Source: Tigriopus japonicus
Taxonomy: Eukaryota > Arthropoda > Copepoda > Harpacticoida > Harpacticidae
NCBI GenBank assembly: GCA_010645155.1
Contig: JAAGOF010000081.1
Coordinates: 793,537-857,536, forward strand
Length of the DNA: 64,000 nucleotides
Reading direction: 5' to 3'
In this document: positions 12,978 to 24,757 of the stretch, piece after piece
Layout: each line of letters opens with the position of its first letter
How positions within the stretch are numbered: position 1 is the first letter of the stretch
The notes under the pieces: model-generated
Seen by the model: the letters and a program-made list of their open reading frames with translations, nothing else
Database searches by the model: none
Told to the model about the DNA's origin: nothing
Position numbers and translations under genes: made by a program

Positions 12978-14754
12978 TCAAGCTATGAGAAGTTGATCTC
13001 TTCTGCCGCATGTTCTGTATATGGAATGCCATAAAAAATTATTTTTGGTATGGCAAACCTGAGACCTGCATTCCAGGGATTGAATTCCAAAGATGTTTTT
13101 TTCGGTTTGATGCCATGTTGAGGTCGGTGGATTTGAATTGGATTGAATTACGTTAGTTCCAATCAAAATTTAAATCAGTTCGAGTTTCCAATCCGAGCAA
13201 GGCATTCTTTCCCAAACTGCTCGCGTTCTTTGATTGAAGATCGACGCGATAATCGCGAGATACGATCTAATTTTGAGATTTTTGAAGACATTTTGGAGGT
13301 TTGTCAGTGATTGAGATCCATCATAATCCAATTTAGCTCCTTCCCTTCTATTTCAAAAGTCGATTTGAACCCACCAACCAATATTTCCATCGTGGTCTAA
13401 GCCAAGCAAAGACATGATTTATGTGCTACTAAAATTAGGAAATGCGGCCCTTTCACTTTCGCAAACCCTTTCGAATGATTGCGAAACGTGGCAAAAAGGA
13501 AATATGCCATGAATGAGAGAGAAGTTTAATATCCAAAAGCTCTTTCCTGGCAAGGCCCTCTTTGTCTGGCATTTCCTCTTTGCATGCCCAAAAATCCGTT
13601 TCAGCTATTCCCTCTCTAACCACTTTGTCATAGATGTTCTAATCATAGATCAATTTAACTCATTTCACCACAGCTATTTCAGTTTTGAGTCCATTCTGTT
13701 CAAACATACGCAGAGATTAAAAAAGTTTAGAGAAAACATCTCAAATCAGACATTTCAGAAAATGGATCCCTCCTAAAAAGAAAATTGCCTTCTCTTCCTT
13801 CACCTTGGTGAAAACCGCATCTTTGCTTTGGTCATTCCCAAACTCATGATTCTGGCCTATTATATTGTGGGTCAAGCCATTCCGTGACCCTGGTTGGAAT
13901 GTGTGTGCGTCTAAATGGGAATTCAGCCCCGACATAATCAATCTGTGGATAATTTCAAGCTTCCAGGAACAAATCTACAATGGCTCAAAGATTCTCAGGG
14001 ACCCGTCCTCCAATGCATAATATGGCGATTTCATGACTTTGTCCCTTGCTCAATAGAAGGCGCGACAAGTCACTCACAACAATCCCATTGAAGGATGAGA
14101 GAGGAGAATCCTATTGTGAGAGCATCCTTTTACTCCCCATAAAGCAAACATTTTGTCTCAAGGCTACACAAACGAATGAACAACGGACTTCTCAATTCAT
14201 TTTCGTCAACAGCACAGAACTAATGTGATGGCTGAACAGGGGTAAAAATTTGGTCTGGCGGCAACGTCAATAAAAACGTAAAATCATCCATGGCTTACAC
14301 ATAGATAACTGAGCTTGAAGGTAAAGACATGCCGTCAGTTCGGCAAATTTACTACACACACGAAAAAAGTAAACGGAAAAAATTGTCTTTTTTCATGCTT
14401 CAATATTTTCTTTGGGAGACGTGAAGCATTAGTCAATAACTCATTGAAGGTACTCTGAACCTTTTTAATCGCATTCTTACGAAAGGAGACGCATTTCAAG
14501 TAGATCTGAAAAATTTTAAATTTGCAAATTACGCCACCCTGAAATCACACTATTCTTTTCTTGTAAAATAACTAGATTTCTATGTAAAATGGAAGTTCAA
14601 CTAAGATCAGAAATACTCAAGCAATGATGCAAATTGGTATGCTTGTTTGTTCATAATTTAAAAGATTTTACAAATCAAATATTTTGGGGTCAAAATGTGT
14701 TTTTGATAACAAGTGGACAAACATTAGATTCTGAACTGCAGTTGAACCAAGATG

Positions 14755-14830
14755 GACAAAGAAGGTCGGGGAGCAATTGACCTCCCGTCGGGTGTCGAAC
14801 TCGTGACCGTTTGACAAGTTCAGGTAAAAC
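14755..14830 (-). repeat. Possible SINE with tRNA-like B-box
   Basis: On the minus strand GGTCACGAGTTCGACACCC resembles a tRNA T-arm/B-box. It is followed by a GGTCAATTGCTCCCCGACC stretch that recalls the sequence after the B-box of the SINE at 51.7-51.95 kb. No A-box stands at the usual distance, so confidence is low. Confidence 0.25.
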
Positions 14831-17800
14831 CTGCACGAGATGAACAGAAAAAACCGTTTCTTCCAATACAAAAGTGAATTGATTGGGCTTTGACCTAACT
14901 GAGTCGAGCTCTGCGAATGGAATCCCATTGGCAAGTGTCACCGACATGTCGTAAACTCAGTCCAAGATTTTTCACTTTGCCTTTTCGGCGAAGAAACTCC
15001 AATATTCAAAGGAAGAAAACCCCTAAAAGTGATTGAGGATGTCTTAACAAATTCGAACTCAAACTGGAGAGAGCCTGATGTTCCCAGCAACAAGTGCGAG
15101 CGACTTTGAATGGTTCTTTATTGGGTGTTGGGCTGATCTAGGGTTCTGATAACCGGTCGACCCGATAAGATCATATTTATTGAGGGAGAAAAAGCCAATT
15201 TCCAAATCCCAACTAACGAAGAAACCTTATGGTTGTATGCACTTGGAATTTGGCACGTTAAGTGCATCTTGTCAACTGTCGTTTCACACATGCCGACTTG
15301 TCACAGTGTCGTCGGCGAATCTATTGAGAAGAGCAGCAAAAAGAAGAAACTGGCATGACATCGGACACTCTGAGCCAAAAACGAGATAAATCCCAGCAGT
15401 CTCATTCTCTAATCACTCAGGGATGCCATTTTGGGTTTATTGTCCCGGTAGAGCGCTAACTTTATACTTTTATATTGTTAAGTAGAAAGAATACTGAACT
15501 TATTTTAGCTACCCATGGTGAAGCTGAAACCTCGTGGGACAATTTCAGTGAATATTTCCAATGGCATCCCTGGAAATCTTGTCTTGTGAAGAAATTCCAG
15601 GGACTCATTTTTTTTCGAGCAATTCGGCACCTTTCATAGTGGCGGCATTTTTCCCTTTAAAACTGAGGTGAACCAGAAAATTGATGATTGCAGTGTTTCT
15701 CCACAAGTTTTTTTTCAACCCTAAGAACCAAACGAGTCTTCCGCAAAGTCATTCTATACATAAAAAATAAAAAGTGACGATCGACCCCGTGACAAATCGA
15801 ACTGACAATCTGGTATTTAACGATCATCCACAACCAAGTGAAAAGCACTAAAAAAGGATCTCGCATTCCATTTCAACACCCGTTGCAGATGCGTGAGAAC
15901 CGGAACGAGTTTGACGGAATCCCTTTCGCTTCGAAACATCATATCCTTTGTGATAAATGAGCAATGAAAGTGGATTTATAGCACTTCCAGTCATGGATTG
16001 CAATTGGCTATGGATGCAGTTTTAGTAACCATTATGCATCAAAAGAGATCTGAGGTCGTCAGGAAGAGAAATCTCTCTGTCGCTGCCTGTGGGATTTGGA
16101 TTAATGATCATACCTGAAGCCAAGTGTCCCTCTGATGACAAGCTATCCACCCATCAAGAGGTTACCGAGCAGTTAGAGAATTCCAATTCCAATTTTTGGC
16201 CTCTTGCAGAGCTGGAATTCCGGCACCGGCGCGAGTTGAACGTAAACTGCATGATTACCAATGGACTTCTAAACACCATTGGGACCAAAGACTGTAGTTC
16301 TTCAGATTATGTCATAAACAAGACTAATAATTAAAGAACTTCAGCATGAAGATTTGATAAGAATTTGCATTGATTAGTCAATGAGATATCGATGCAAGAG
16401 GGATTTTGGTACCAGGTCAGTTTTTGTCCAAGAAGTCCGTGAGATCAGTCAGAGACCATGGTGGGGAAACTTCATTCTATTTCTCAGCACGATCTCTGTA
16501 CATTCCAATCCCAAATTGACAAAGGAAATATCGATTTGATTGCCCAAGAGTTTCGATTCAAGCCCAAGTGATCTTCCATGATCGACACACGCCACATGCG
16601 CATTCTCCGAGGCATCATCCATGATCCTTGATCAAAAAAATCCCCCAAAAGCCCTAGCTCATCAAATGAACGAGGAATTCCTCCCAAGATCAGTTTGAAA
16701 TCCATTGGGACAGCATTAGCAATTTTTCAATAGCCACAAGGCGTTCCCTTGACCCCCAAGCTCGTAAAATTGGAAATAAATTAAAGTGAGAACTCTCCAA
16801 TGGCCTGCCATTCAACTAACAAGACTAAGTTAACCCGATATTTGCCAACTATAGTGCTCTATGGGGTCTCAAGCATTCCAGTGCCCATTTCCAATACTAG
16901 GTCCTTGCAGTTCAATGTCTGAACTAGGATTTGGAGTCAATGAGGAACGGTAATGGGCTGATTTCCTGAGTATAAATGGGGATTCCACGACTTGCTTGGG
17001 GTCTCTCCCATGTTGCACGGACACCCCATTGAGTGTTAAAACAATTGGACAATTGGAAGAGGCGAGGAGGTTGGTTCTCGCACATTGCCAATGTTCAACA
17101 ACCTGTCAACGGTCCCATCCCACACGCCATTGCAGAAAACCATTCCAATTGAACAATACTGGCTCATACAGTCCAAACACTGATGAAAACATTGGTTTTC
17201 TTCTTTTTTGAACTGTTGATAGATTCCATGAGTTTTTACCAAATAGTGCTTGATTTAGACTTTTAGTCTAATGGAGGGAGTCCATTGATAAGGGATTACT
17301 TACTCTTTGGGCACAATCATTAATTTTCACGTTAGCACAATCTTATTTACTTCCAGTTACTTTTTGTAAAAGCAAATTGAATGGTCACCATTTTTCCCGT
17401 TTTGAAGTTGTCACAATTATTTTCATTGAACATCAATAGAATTAAATCATTGTCAAAAGCTGACTTTGCTCTTCCTATAGCTCTAAATATGCCTTCCAAA
17501 TTTAACTTTTCGATGTAGAGATCTACTTTCTTCGTTTTTTCAGGCTTTTTGGTCAGTGTCTAGGAGGGAGGTGGGCTGTTGAGATCTGGGTTGAATTTCA
17601 TTCGTAACAAAATTACCATTCTCATTTCCAGCCCTAGTGGGAGGTCTTGTACGCACCCTGTTCGTTAACTCAAGGCAAGGTCTGTTAAAGAAGGGGACAG
17701 TTCCATATCAAATTCCTTTCAGGGATTATTCAACAATGTGCGTAGAATCATATCAAGAGTTCTTACTTGACAATGTCAGGACAGTTATTGACGAAATTCC

Positions 17801-18465
17801 AGGGTTTGTGTTAGAGGAATAGTGTATTTGGCCATCTAACAAGATTTTCTGATAAGACGATTATGGACATAAAAAGATTTACTGATTTGGTGGCTTAAAA
17901 GGGAACCATTAATAAAGAATCATTATTTAGTGATATTTATGATCTAGAGGAAAATGGCAAAATTGTGAGTGCTGACAATAAAAAAAACCTATACCAAGGA
18001 CGATGTAAAATTGGCAGACTGCCAAAGATGTTATTCCAAATCGACCAAACTGTCCACAGAGTTTTTGATGGTCTACAAGCAGATTCGATTATTCAAACAC
18101 TGAAATTCCTTTGGCTTCACACTCCGAAATTGGCGACAAAAAGACACTTCAATCACTCGCTAGAAAGTGGTTGTGACAAAAAGTGAATCTTTTTCAATGC
18201 AAATCGAAAGCGGTAGACATCCATCATCGGCGGCTCCAAAACTCATCCGAAGAAATCTCCCGCTCTCTCCTATTGGTGAGCAAGCTGGATTTGCATGCCA
18301 ACCTCTCAAAGGCCAATTCTGAGAGCCCAGTTGTGATATGGTAATGAATCATGTGAATGATTAATAGGTGAAAACACGTTCGACGACATGCTTAAAATTC
18401 GAACTCGGAGTGCTTGAAGAACACATGTTATCGTGTTTCACCGGCTACGAAACGTATCTCTTTAC

Positions 18466-18704
18466 CTGAACAGTTCCATGATGGCCACAAGCTGAGCAAT
18501 TATATCCAATGGATGGCATCTCGTCGTTCTCAAACTTTTGATATCCCACACACATCATGGAAGTCATGACACTCTTATGAAGGTTTTCCTTCAGTTTTTC
18601 CATGATTCGTGGGTTTAAACACACGCAAGCACCACAAAAACCACACAAGGTCAATAATAACCACAATGGCTCTTGAGCTGGGTAAGTGACCAGAACTCCG
18701 TCAA
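18466..18704 (-). CDS. Candidate coding exon with a membrane segment and a CxxC motif, unrecognised gene
   Basis: An open exon between an acceptor (TTTACTTTAG) and a good donor (GTTCAG/GTAAAG) on the minus strand; start phase 1, end phase 0. It encodes a hydrophobic stretch (PLWLLLTLCGFCGACVCL), a basic amphipathic part, and ends with YNCSACGHHGTVQ, a CxxC pair followed by GHH. The Cys pair recalls the first zinc-binding half of a LITAF domain, but the hydrophobic segment lies on the wrong side of it, so I do not assign that family. An ORF upstream (about 18.9-18.73 kb, starting MENLPAPERT, containing TCAAC) could be a preceding exon, but its donor phase does not match. Without neighbouring exons the gene stays unproven. 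Confidence 0.3.
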
Positions 18705-19079
18705 CTAAAGTAAATATTCCCAAAGCAAGGACACCCAGGACACAAGGGATTCACAGGAGTTCTATTCTCTTCAAGCTCCTGGCGGCAACTGCTGATGAAG
18801 AACAAGCTGCACAAGTTTGAGCTCCAAGGGTGCCACGAGATGCCGATGCCTTTTCCCGGCCAGCCAGGAATGTGGACATTCTTGAATGTTGAGTGCGCTC
18901 GGGCGCCGGGAGATTTTCCATCTATTTTCCAGCTAAACCTGCCGATTCCAGTCAATCAACTTATCTCGAGATTTAAATATCTGGAATTCTGGATATAGAA
19001 GTGATAGTGCTGGCATTCCAGAGCCGTCAACCCTCACAGAGGGCGAAAGTTTTGACTCCTTGTTGGGAGCGATTCAAGA

Positions 19080-19085
19080 TTTATT
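19080..19085 (-). terminator. Polyadenylation signal AATAAA of the alcohol dehydrogenase
   Basis: AATAAA on the minus strand about 56 bases after the dehydrogenase stop codon, the only canonical hexamer in that position. Confidence 0.6.
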
Positions 19086-19140
19086 CTCCAATGTTTCATG
19101 TAGAAAACAGATTTCATGCTTAAATGAGGAAGGAAATCGA

Positions 19141-20752
19141 TCAGCTGAAGGTTTTTTCAATGTCCAAGACGTAGCGGGTGATGCCATCATTCTTTTCCTT
19201 CAGAACCTTGAAGACCTCGTCCACTTGGTCACCCGTGACTAATTTGGTGTCCGGAATAATCTTGTGCTCAGCACAGAAGTCAATCACTTCTTGCGTCTCT
19301 TGCAAACCTCCAATTAAAGACCCAGATAATGATTGGCGACCAAATATCAGGGCAGGTCCAGGCATCTGAAAAGCCCAAAACATTGGCATTAAGGCATGAA
19401 CTATCAATCTATAATAGCTATACTTCATCGATAGGGTTTTGTCTCATTCTAGGAAGGTCTTGGTCACTATTTAGATTCTGAAAAAGCCTGTCCTTTAAGG
19501 GTATAACATCTCGTGTCGATTTGCAGCTCGTTGTCTTTAAATCCGCATTAGAAGTCGTACTTCTTAAATGCCATGTAAAAACACCGTTGCGTTGCAAATG
19601 CAGCCAATTGTTTTGATGACCCTCTTGGTCCTTGGCAAATGGAGGGTTTTGTTTGTTAAAATAGCAACAGATCTACAAAGGAAGTCATTTGTTCTTCTTC
19701 CTCCTGTTTCATTTGGATTCCTTTGCTTCCTTTTTCCTCTTTGCTTTTCTTCAAACCTTGGTGTTCATTGTCTCCCTAAATTTGAAGCCCCTAAATACAA
19801 AAGGTCCTAATCTTTAAACTTACCGCATGAGGGTCAGTGGTAATCCCAATCAAAACCATTTGCCCATTACCATCCAAAAGTGAAAAATAGTCAAAGGCTT
19901 GATGATTCGCTGCAGCAGTGTCCAAAATCAGGTCCAGACTTTTGGCTGCAGACTTCATAGACTCCGGATCCGTGGACACCACAAAGTGGTCTGCCCCAAT
20001 TTCCCGGGCCTTGGCCTCCTTGTTGGGAGAGGTTGAAATAGCCGTGACTTCACATTTCATGGCCTTGGCCAATCGGATGCCCATTTGGCCCAATCCACCA
20101 ATTCCCAAGATACCAACCCGTTTTCCCCCAGCAATGGCGCCATACCGCTTCAAGGGACTGAACATGGTGATCCCGGAACAAAAGATGGGACCGGCAGCCT
20201 CCATTGGATAGGATTTTGGAATCTTGACTGCAAAATGCTCATGGACAGTGATCTTTTGGGAGTAACCTCCGAAAGTGACCCCGGTATCGGTGGCCAGTTG
20301 ACCATATTGAATAGGAGCACTGTAGGTATGGGTGTAGCCCGTTCGACACAACTGCTCATCGCCGATCTTACATTGGGAACATTTCAAGCAGGCCTCCACC
20401 ATACAACCCACTCCCACACGATCGCCAATATTGAAGTTCTTCACGTTTTTTCCAACCTTTGAGGAACCAAGAGTTTTGGTGAGCTTCCAATTTTAAGTTA
20501 TTTCTTGTACAGATTAATTACCTTGGTGACGATTCCGGCCATTTCGTGGCCAGGGACAATTGGATAGACGGCGGGCATAATCATGGGGACCTCATCGTTG
20601 GCCAGGTGGACATCGGTGTGACAAATGCCACAATACTTGATGTCCACCTCGATTTGGTCTGGACCTGTCACACCACGTTTGATGACTCCTTTGCCAAACT
20701 TTGCCTCTTTATTTGTCTTCATCAAGGCTTGAGTTTCGTAGAATTCAGCCAT
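19141..20752 (-). CDS. Zinc-dependent alcohol dehydrogenase, CAD/YahK/ADH6 class
   Basis: Three exons, 20752-20522, 20456-19824 and 19365-19141, all with phase-0 GT/AG introns (65 and 458 bp), give 362 residues, the usual size for a medium-chain dehydrogenase. Catalytic zinc ligands are Cys44 (CGICHTD), His69-Glu70 (PGHE) and Cys170 (GPIFCSGIT). Structural zinc ligands are Cys100, Cys103, Cys106 and Cys114 (ACLKCSQC...QLC). The nucleotide-binding turn is GIGGLG at 195-200. STSPNK at 218-223 is the pattern that in this class favours NADP(H). The family reduces aldehydes to alcohols, commonly with broad substrate range; the true substrate here is unknown. The start is the first ATG of the open frame. 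AATAAA follows the stop. All key residues and splice sites are intact, so it looks functional. This class is common in bacteria, fungi and plants and patchy in animals. Confidence 0.9.
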
Positions 20753-22795
20753 ATTTTCACGTTAATTTTTAGTTGCTTGAGGACGGAATTGTAAGAATAA
20801 ACTGATGGAAAGGATCCGTTCCACGGGTTTTTATGTCAGGGGAAGCTTTGCCCAATGATATATTCTTTTCCTCTAGAAATGGTGAATTACGAACGTACAT
20901 TTTCACCCCACTTTTGGTTCGTAGGAGTCAAAAAAATGTGTGAATCCTTAGGGTGAAATGTTTTTAGGCGAAAGTTTGGTTTCATTGGAATTGCTTTTTT
21001 TTGCTCAAAAGGGCTGATGTCAGAAAATGCGTTTCCTTTTTGCGCCCTTAACAAACTGCGAACTAATTTGAACAATTTGATGAAAAAGAGTTAGTACATA
21101 AATAATAAAAAAGCTTGACAAGATGTTTTAAATCATATTTTGCAATTGATCATGATGATGCAATATTTCAAACGGTAGCCCCTGAATGGAACACATGTAA
21201 TGTTACAAATTAATGTATCTTTTTGGAGGGATATCTATGTGAAAATCCATTGTATTGAATATTAAATGTATGATTCTTTTAAATTTTCAAGGAAAGTTGA
21301 TGTTATATTTTCCTCTTCCAGGGGAAACAAAGCTGCATTGAATTGGGCATTCCCCAAGTTTGAGCTGGTACATTCATGTAAGTACTTCCTTATTTTTTTT
21401 TCATTAATCCACACCTGAATATTAAACTGTGTCATAAAATTGTATTAGGTAAAAATCTCTATGTTGTATTGAACTAGTCACACATAACTTATTTTTTAAA
21501 TCATTATCCTCATTGCGTGTTTTTGTTACATATTGAATTTTAGTGCAGTCCATATTTATCAAGTTGAATTGGTACATTTGGTAAAATTGAAAGAAAAAAC
21601 AGAAAGGACCCTTCTGGGTTCAGAGAACGCCATTTGAGTAATTCTCACAAAATTTGATTTGAACCTTCACGATTTAAACCTTTTTTAACTGTCAATTACC
21701 GGTCGATTCACGAGAAACAGAACAGGAAGCCATGTCCGTAACTGGGAAATCGTTTATCTCACAAAAATATGTGAAGCTCAAAAAGATACGGCAGATAACA
21801 ACTTCTTTAGATAGATATGGTTTTATTCCCTTTATGTCGCCCTTTTTTTGATTGGAGCCGAATTTCGGAAAAGAGAAAAAAGTCGGAATCACAAACGCTC
21901 TGTTTTCAGAAATGACCCTTCTAGGAAAAAATGGTCATCGCTTAAATATTAAACTAGGGTGAAATTGCTTATTCTGACTCTTTAAGACAAGAGTTTGGCC
22001 GATCTTATTCAATGAAAGTGAGATTCATATATGCTTTCAATCACGAGTTATAAACAAAATTATTTATTAGGTGTTCCTTTTCTTTTGAAACACCCTGTAC
22101 TTGTTTTCTTAGCATAAAACTACTGCAATAATTCATGCATAACATAATAACAGAGCTGTTATTAGGAAATTTGATCAAGATTTTGAAAACGATATTCTTC
22201 TTATCCAAAATAAGAGCAACATATAGGATCCCAAAAAATTGAATGTCCTTCACACTACTCATCAAAGCTTTTCAGTTACTAGATTTATGTTCATTGCTTG
22301 GATTTTATGCTTATACTCACGATAACTTCATCCCCTGAAAATAGAAAAAAGATTCAAGCTCCTATGCACCAATAAGTTCGATTAATGAACAACCTTGTCC
22401 CAAAAGAATCAGATCTGTAAATATTGAAAGTAAAAGCATATTTTTCTGTTTTCTAAGCAATTTCCGATCAATGGAAAACATGTCCGTACTTTGTGTTCCC
22501 TTGCATGGACAGTCTTCCAGCAATGTACTCTTTGATTCTTTCCAATGAAGCACCTGCAAACGGGATGGAACGCTGCAGTCCGTATTCTTTGACTCCAAAA
22601 TTTAAGGTAACGTTACGAATAGAGATTGTGAAGAAGCGGTATCTGTTTAGCTCCTTTCCTTTGATTTGGATTTACTAAGCCGAAACCGAAGCCAATACGA
22701 ATAGTATTCAATCACTACTTTTAACATGAGGAAAATTGTGAAGGCTAAAATGAAACGTCATGTTGGTGCAACGAAATATGTTGGTGCAGATATTA

Positions 22796-23078
22796 GGTCG
22801 GTTGTTGAGGTAGTTTGGAAGTATAGTAGAAGCACATCTAGAAGCATAGAAGAAACATAAAAGAAGCACATGACGCACAGTAGAAATAACCATGCTCGAT
22901 CAAGTTTCGCTACATAGCTGTGATTAAAAAACGCAGCTGCTTTTGAAAAACACAACTCATGTAGCGAAACTTGATCGAGGATGGTTATTTCTACTGCGCG
23001 TCATGTGCTTCTTTTATGCTTCTTCTATGCTTCTAGATGTGCTTCTACTATACTTCCAAACTACCTCAACAGCCGACC
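22796..23078. mobile_element. Palindromic foldback element, copy 1 (283 bp)
   Basis: Two arms of about 120 bp, starting GGTCGGTTGTTGAGGTAG and ending CTACCTCAACAGCCGACC, match as reverse complements with only about four differences, around a short AT-rich centre. TATTA flanks both sides as a direct repeat (22791-22795 and 23079-23083). There is no coding capacity. A related copy is at 57531..57784. Arm identity this high suggests recent insertion or strong arm-to-arm conversion. Confidence 0.85.
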
Positions 23079-23299
23079 TATTATCACTTGAGAAAAATCG
23101 TGGACTCAAAAGAGATGATTTTGGACAAATTCCACTACCAAATACTCCTAATGTGTTTGAAAAAACATCAATCAGCTAACAAGAAGGACCAGACGATATT
23201 TTTCAAAACACATACTTTAAGAAATAGGAGCAGCTCATTGAGCATTTCATTTAATTTAGAGATCAATTTCTGCGGTGACATATTTACGATTTCATTGAT

Positions 23300-23547
23300 C
23301 AAGGGTCGGCAACTTGTGGGCCCACGGCCACATGGGGGCCAAAAGGTGTTTTGGATGGACCTAGGACCTATGGGGAAGGTCCAAAATAGTGGGCCCCAGA
23401 GCCATTCGTAGTTCTTTCGCGTGGGCTCAGAGCTTTTTGGTCATTGAATTGTGGGCCCATGAACCTACCAGCATCTGTTGGCTGGGCCCTAGACGACACA
23501 AAGTCAAATGTGGTGGGCCTTAACCCATAAACGCTTGCCAACCCCTG
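23300..23547. mobile_element. GGGCCCAC-rich hAT-like element, copy 1
   Basis: The left end CAAGGGTCGGCAAC and the right end GCCAACCCCTG are inverted repeats of the CAGGGGTTGGCAAC type. Inside are repeated GGGCCCAC/GTGGGCC words, TCCAAAATAGTGGGCC and GGGCCCATGAACCTACCAG. It matches the better-preserved copy at 48270..48516 in the opposite orientation. No clear target duplication is visible here. Confidence 0.6.
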
Positions 23548-23796
23548 CCTTAGGTCATTAAAAGTTGACAAAGCTAAGGTGACATAACAAATCCCAGCCC
23601 ATTATTTTAATGTGTTATGGGCAGGGCCACCAGTTAGTTGTAAATTACATTTTACAATGTAATTACCAAAATCTCCAATTTTTGTCCAAAATTACCAAAA
23701 CGGGGGAAATTTTACAAAAAAATTGCTAAAGTTAAAGGTTAAAAGCATCCTTGGTTTAGCCCTTTATGCAATAACGAAAAAAATGCAAAAAGAAAA

Positions 23797-24421
23797 GGAC
23801 ATGCACAGAGGTTGCTTAGGTGTCTGGATTAAATCATACCGTTAGCACTAAAACAGGGCCATTTTGGCAATTTCAAGTCATTGCTATGTTGCCATCTATT
23901 CAAAGTCTAGGCATGTAGAAACGATCGATATTTCACGTTAGGATAGCTTGGCTGGAATTGGGTCAAAAATGTGAAAAAAATCATTTTCAGGGTGATTAAA
24001 TAAAAATCACTTAAACCAGCCTTGTATGATTGCATAATTAGGACTGAGCACTGATCTAAACAAACACTGAAAGGTGCTTATTTGTTCAGCGGGTTCCAAA
24101 AAATCATTTTAAAAAACTCAAATGTTTCCCAAAGAGCAATATGAGATAGTTTTCAATGCTTCTTTCTATTAATATATGATTTTGGGTGTCTCATTTTGTA
24201 GTGAATAAACTGAGCATATCATCAACCAAGCGTAATCAAAGATATTTCAACATAAAATATAAGTCGTTTCTAGGGACCTAGAATTGTTAAATGGATGCTT
24301 AAATGTGAAAAAAACTTATACTCACTAAAGTGGACTAAGCAAATCAGCACAGCCAATGAACCAGTTTTACCACTAGCGGTATGATTTAAGACGCTCACTT
24401 TATCAACCTTTGTGCAAGTTC
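23797..24421. mobile_element. Inverted-repeat element family, copy A (about 625 bp)
   Basis: The left end GGACATGCACAGAGGTTGC, then AAATCATACCG and TAAAACAGGGCC, pairs with the right end CAACCTTTGTGCAAGTTC preceded by GTTTTACCACTAGCGG and ATGATTT. The related copy B is at 37506..38138. The ends are approximate and no transposase is visible. Confidence 0.6.
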
Positions 24422-24724
24422 TTTAGAAACTTGACGTATGATATGAAAATTCGCAAAAAAGTAATGAATCAGCTATCCAGTCCTTCTAACGGTAATAAAT
24501 AATCGGCAACAAAAAAAGACGACCAAGAATGAAAAAAAAAAACCTCTTTTTGGAATTGTCACCTTCTTTAAATCAGTTCCATATGAAAAAATAGCACTGT
24601 ATATTTACTGTAGATGGTCTCTCTCAAAAGTACTGTATATCCTGTATCAGGTTGACATTCTCATTTAGTTTAGGATAAGGGTTTAATAATGCCTACAATA
24701 GACTCAAAGCACGAAGATATTAAG

Positions 24725-24730
24725 TTTATT
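24725..24730 (-). terminator. Polyadenylation signal AATAAA of PSMD10
   Basis: AATAAA on the minus strand about 28 bases after the PSMD10 stop codon. Confidence 0.6.
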
Positions 24731-24757
24731 TTTCAAAGGTGATACAGTATTTCATCT

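Larger units (their letters stand above)
10006..18465. other. Gene-poor stretch, no supportable coding sequence
   Basis: About 8.4 kb in which no ORF shows a recognisable family or a convincing splice context. Two ORFs of moderate length overlap on opposite strands near 10.7-11.3 kb; neither carries a motif I know. Two plus-strand ORFs near 17.64-17.82 and 17.97-18.19 kb are also unrecognised. A perfect hairpin lies at 12913..12977 and a possible SINE B-box at about 14.8 kb. Confidence 0.4.
20753..24724. other. Intergenic stretch between PSMD10 and the alcohol dehydrogenase
   Basis: About 4 kb with no coding sequence I can support. The first kilobase is plain AT-rich sequence and must hold the dehydrogenase promoter, though no clear TATA box can be assigned. 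The rest contains the palindromic foldback element (22796..23078), the GGGCCCAC-rich hAT-like element (23300..23547) and the inverted-repeat element at 23797..24421. Confidence 0.5.

Noticed and set aside
17637..18186. Two plus-strand ORFs (61 and 73 codons) that might be remnants of one gene
   Set aside because: They are separated by several stops in all frames and match no family I know.
18466..18704. LITAF-domain assignment
   Set aside because: The CxxC pair lies after the hydrophobic stretch instead of before it, and the second HxCxxC half is not found downstream.
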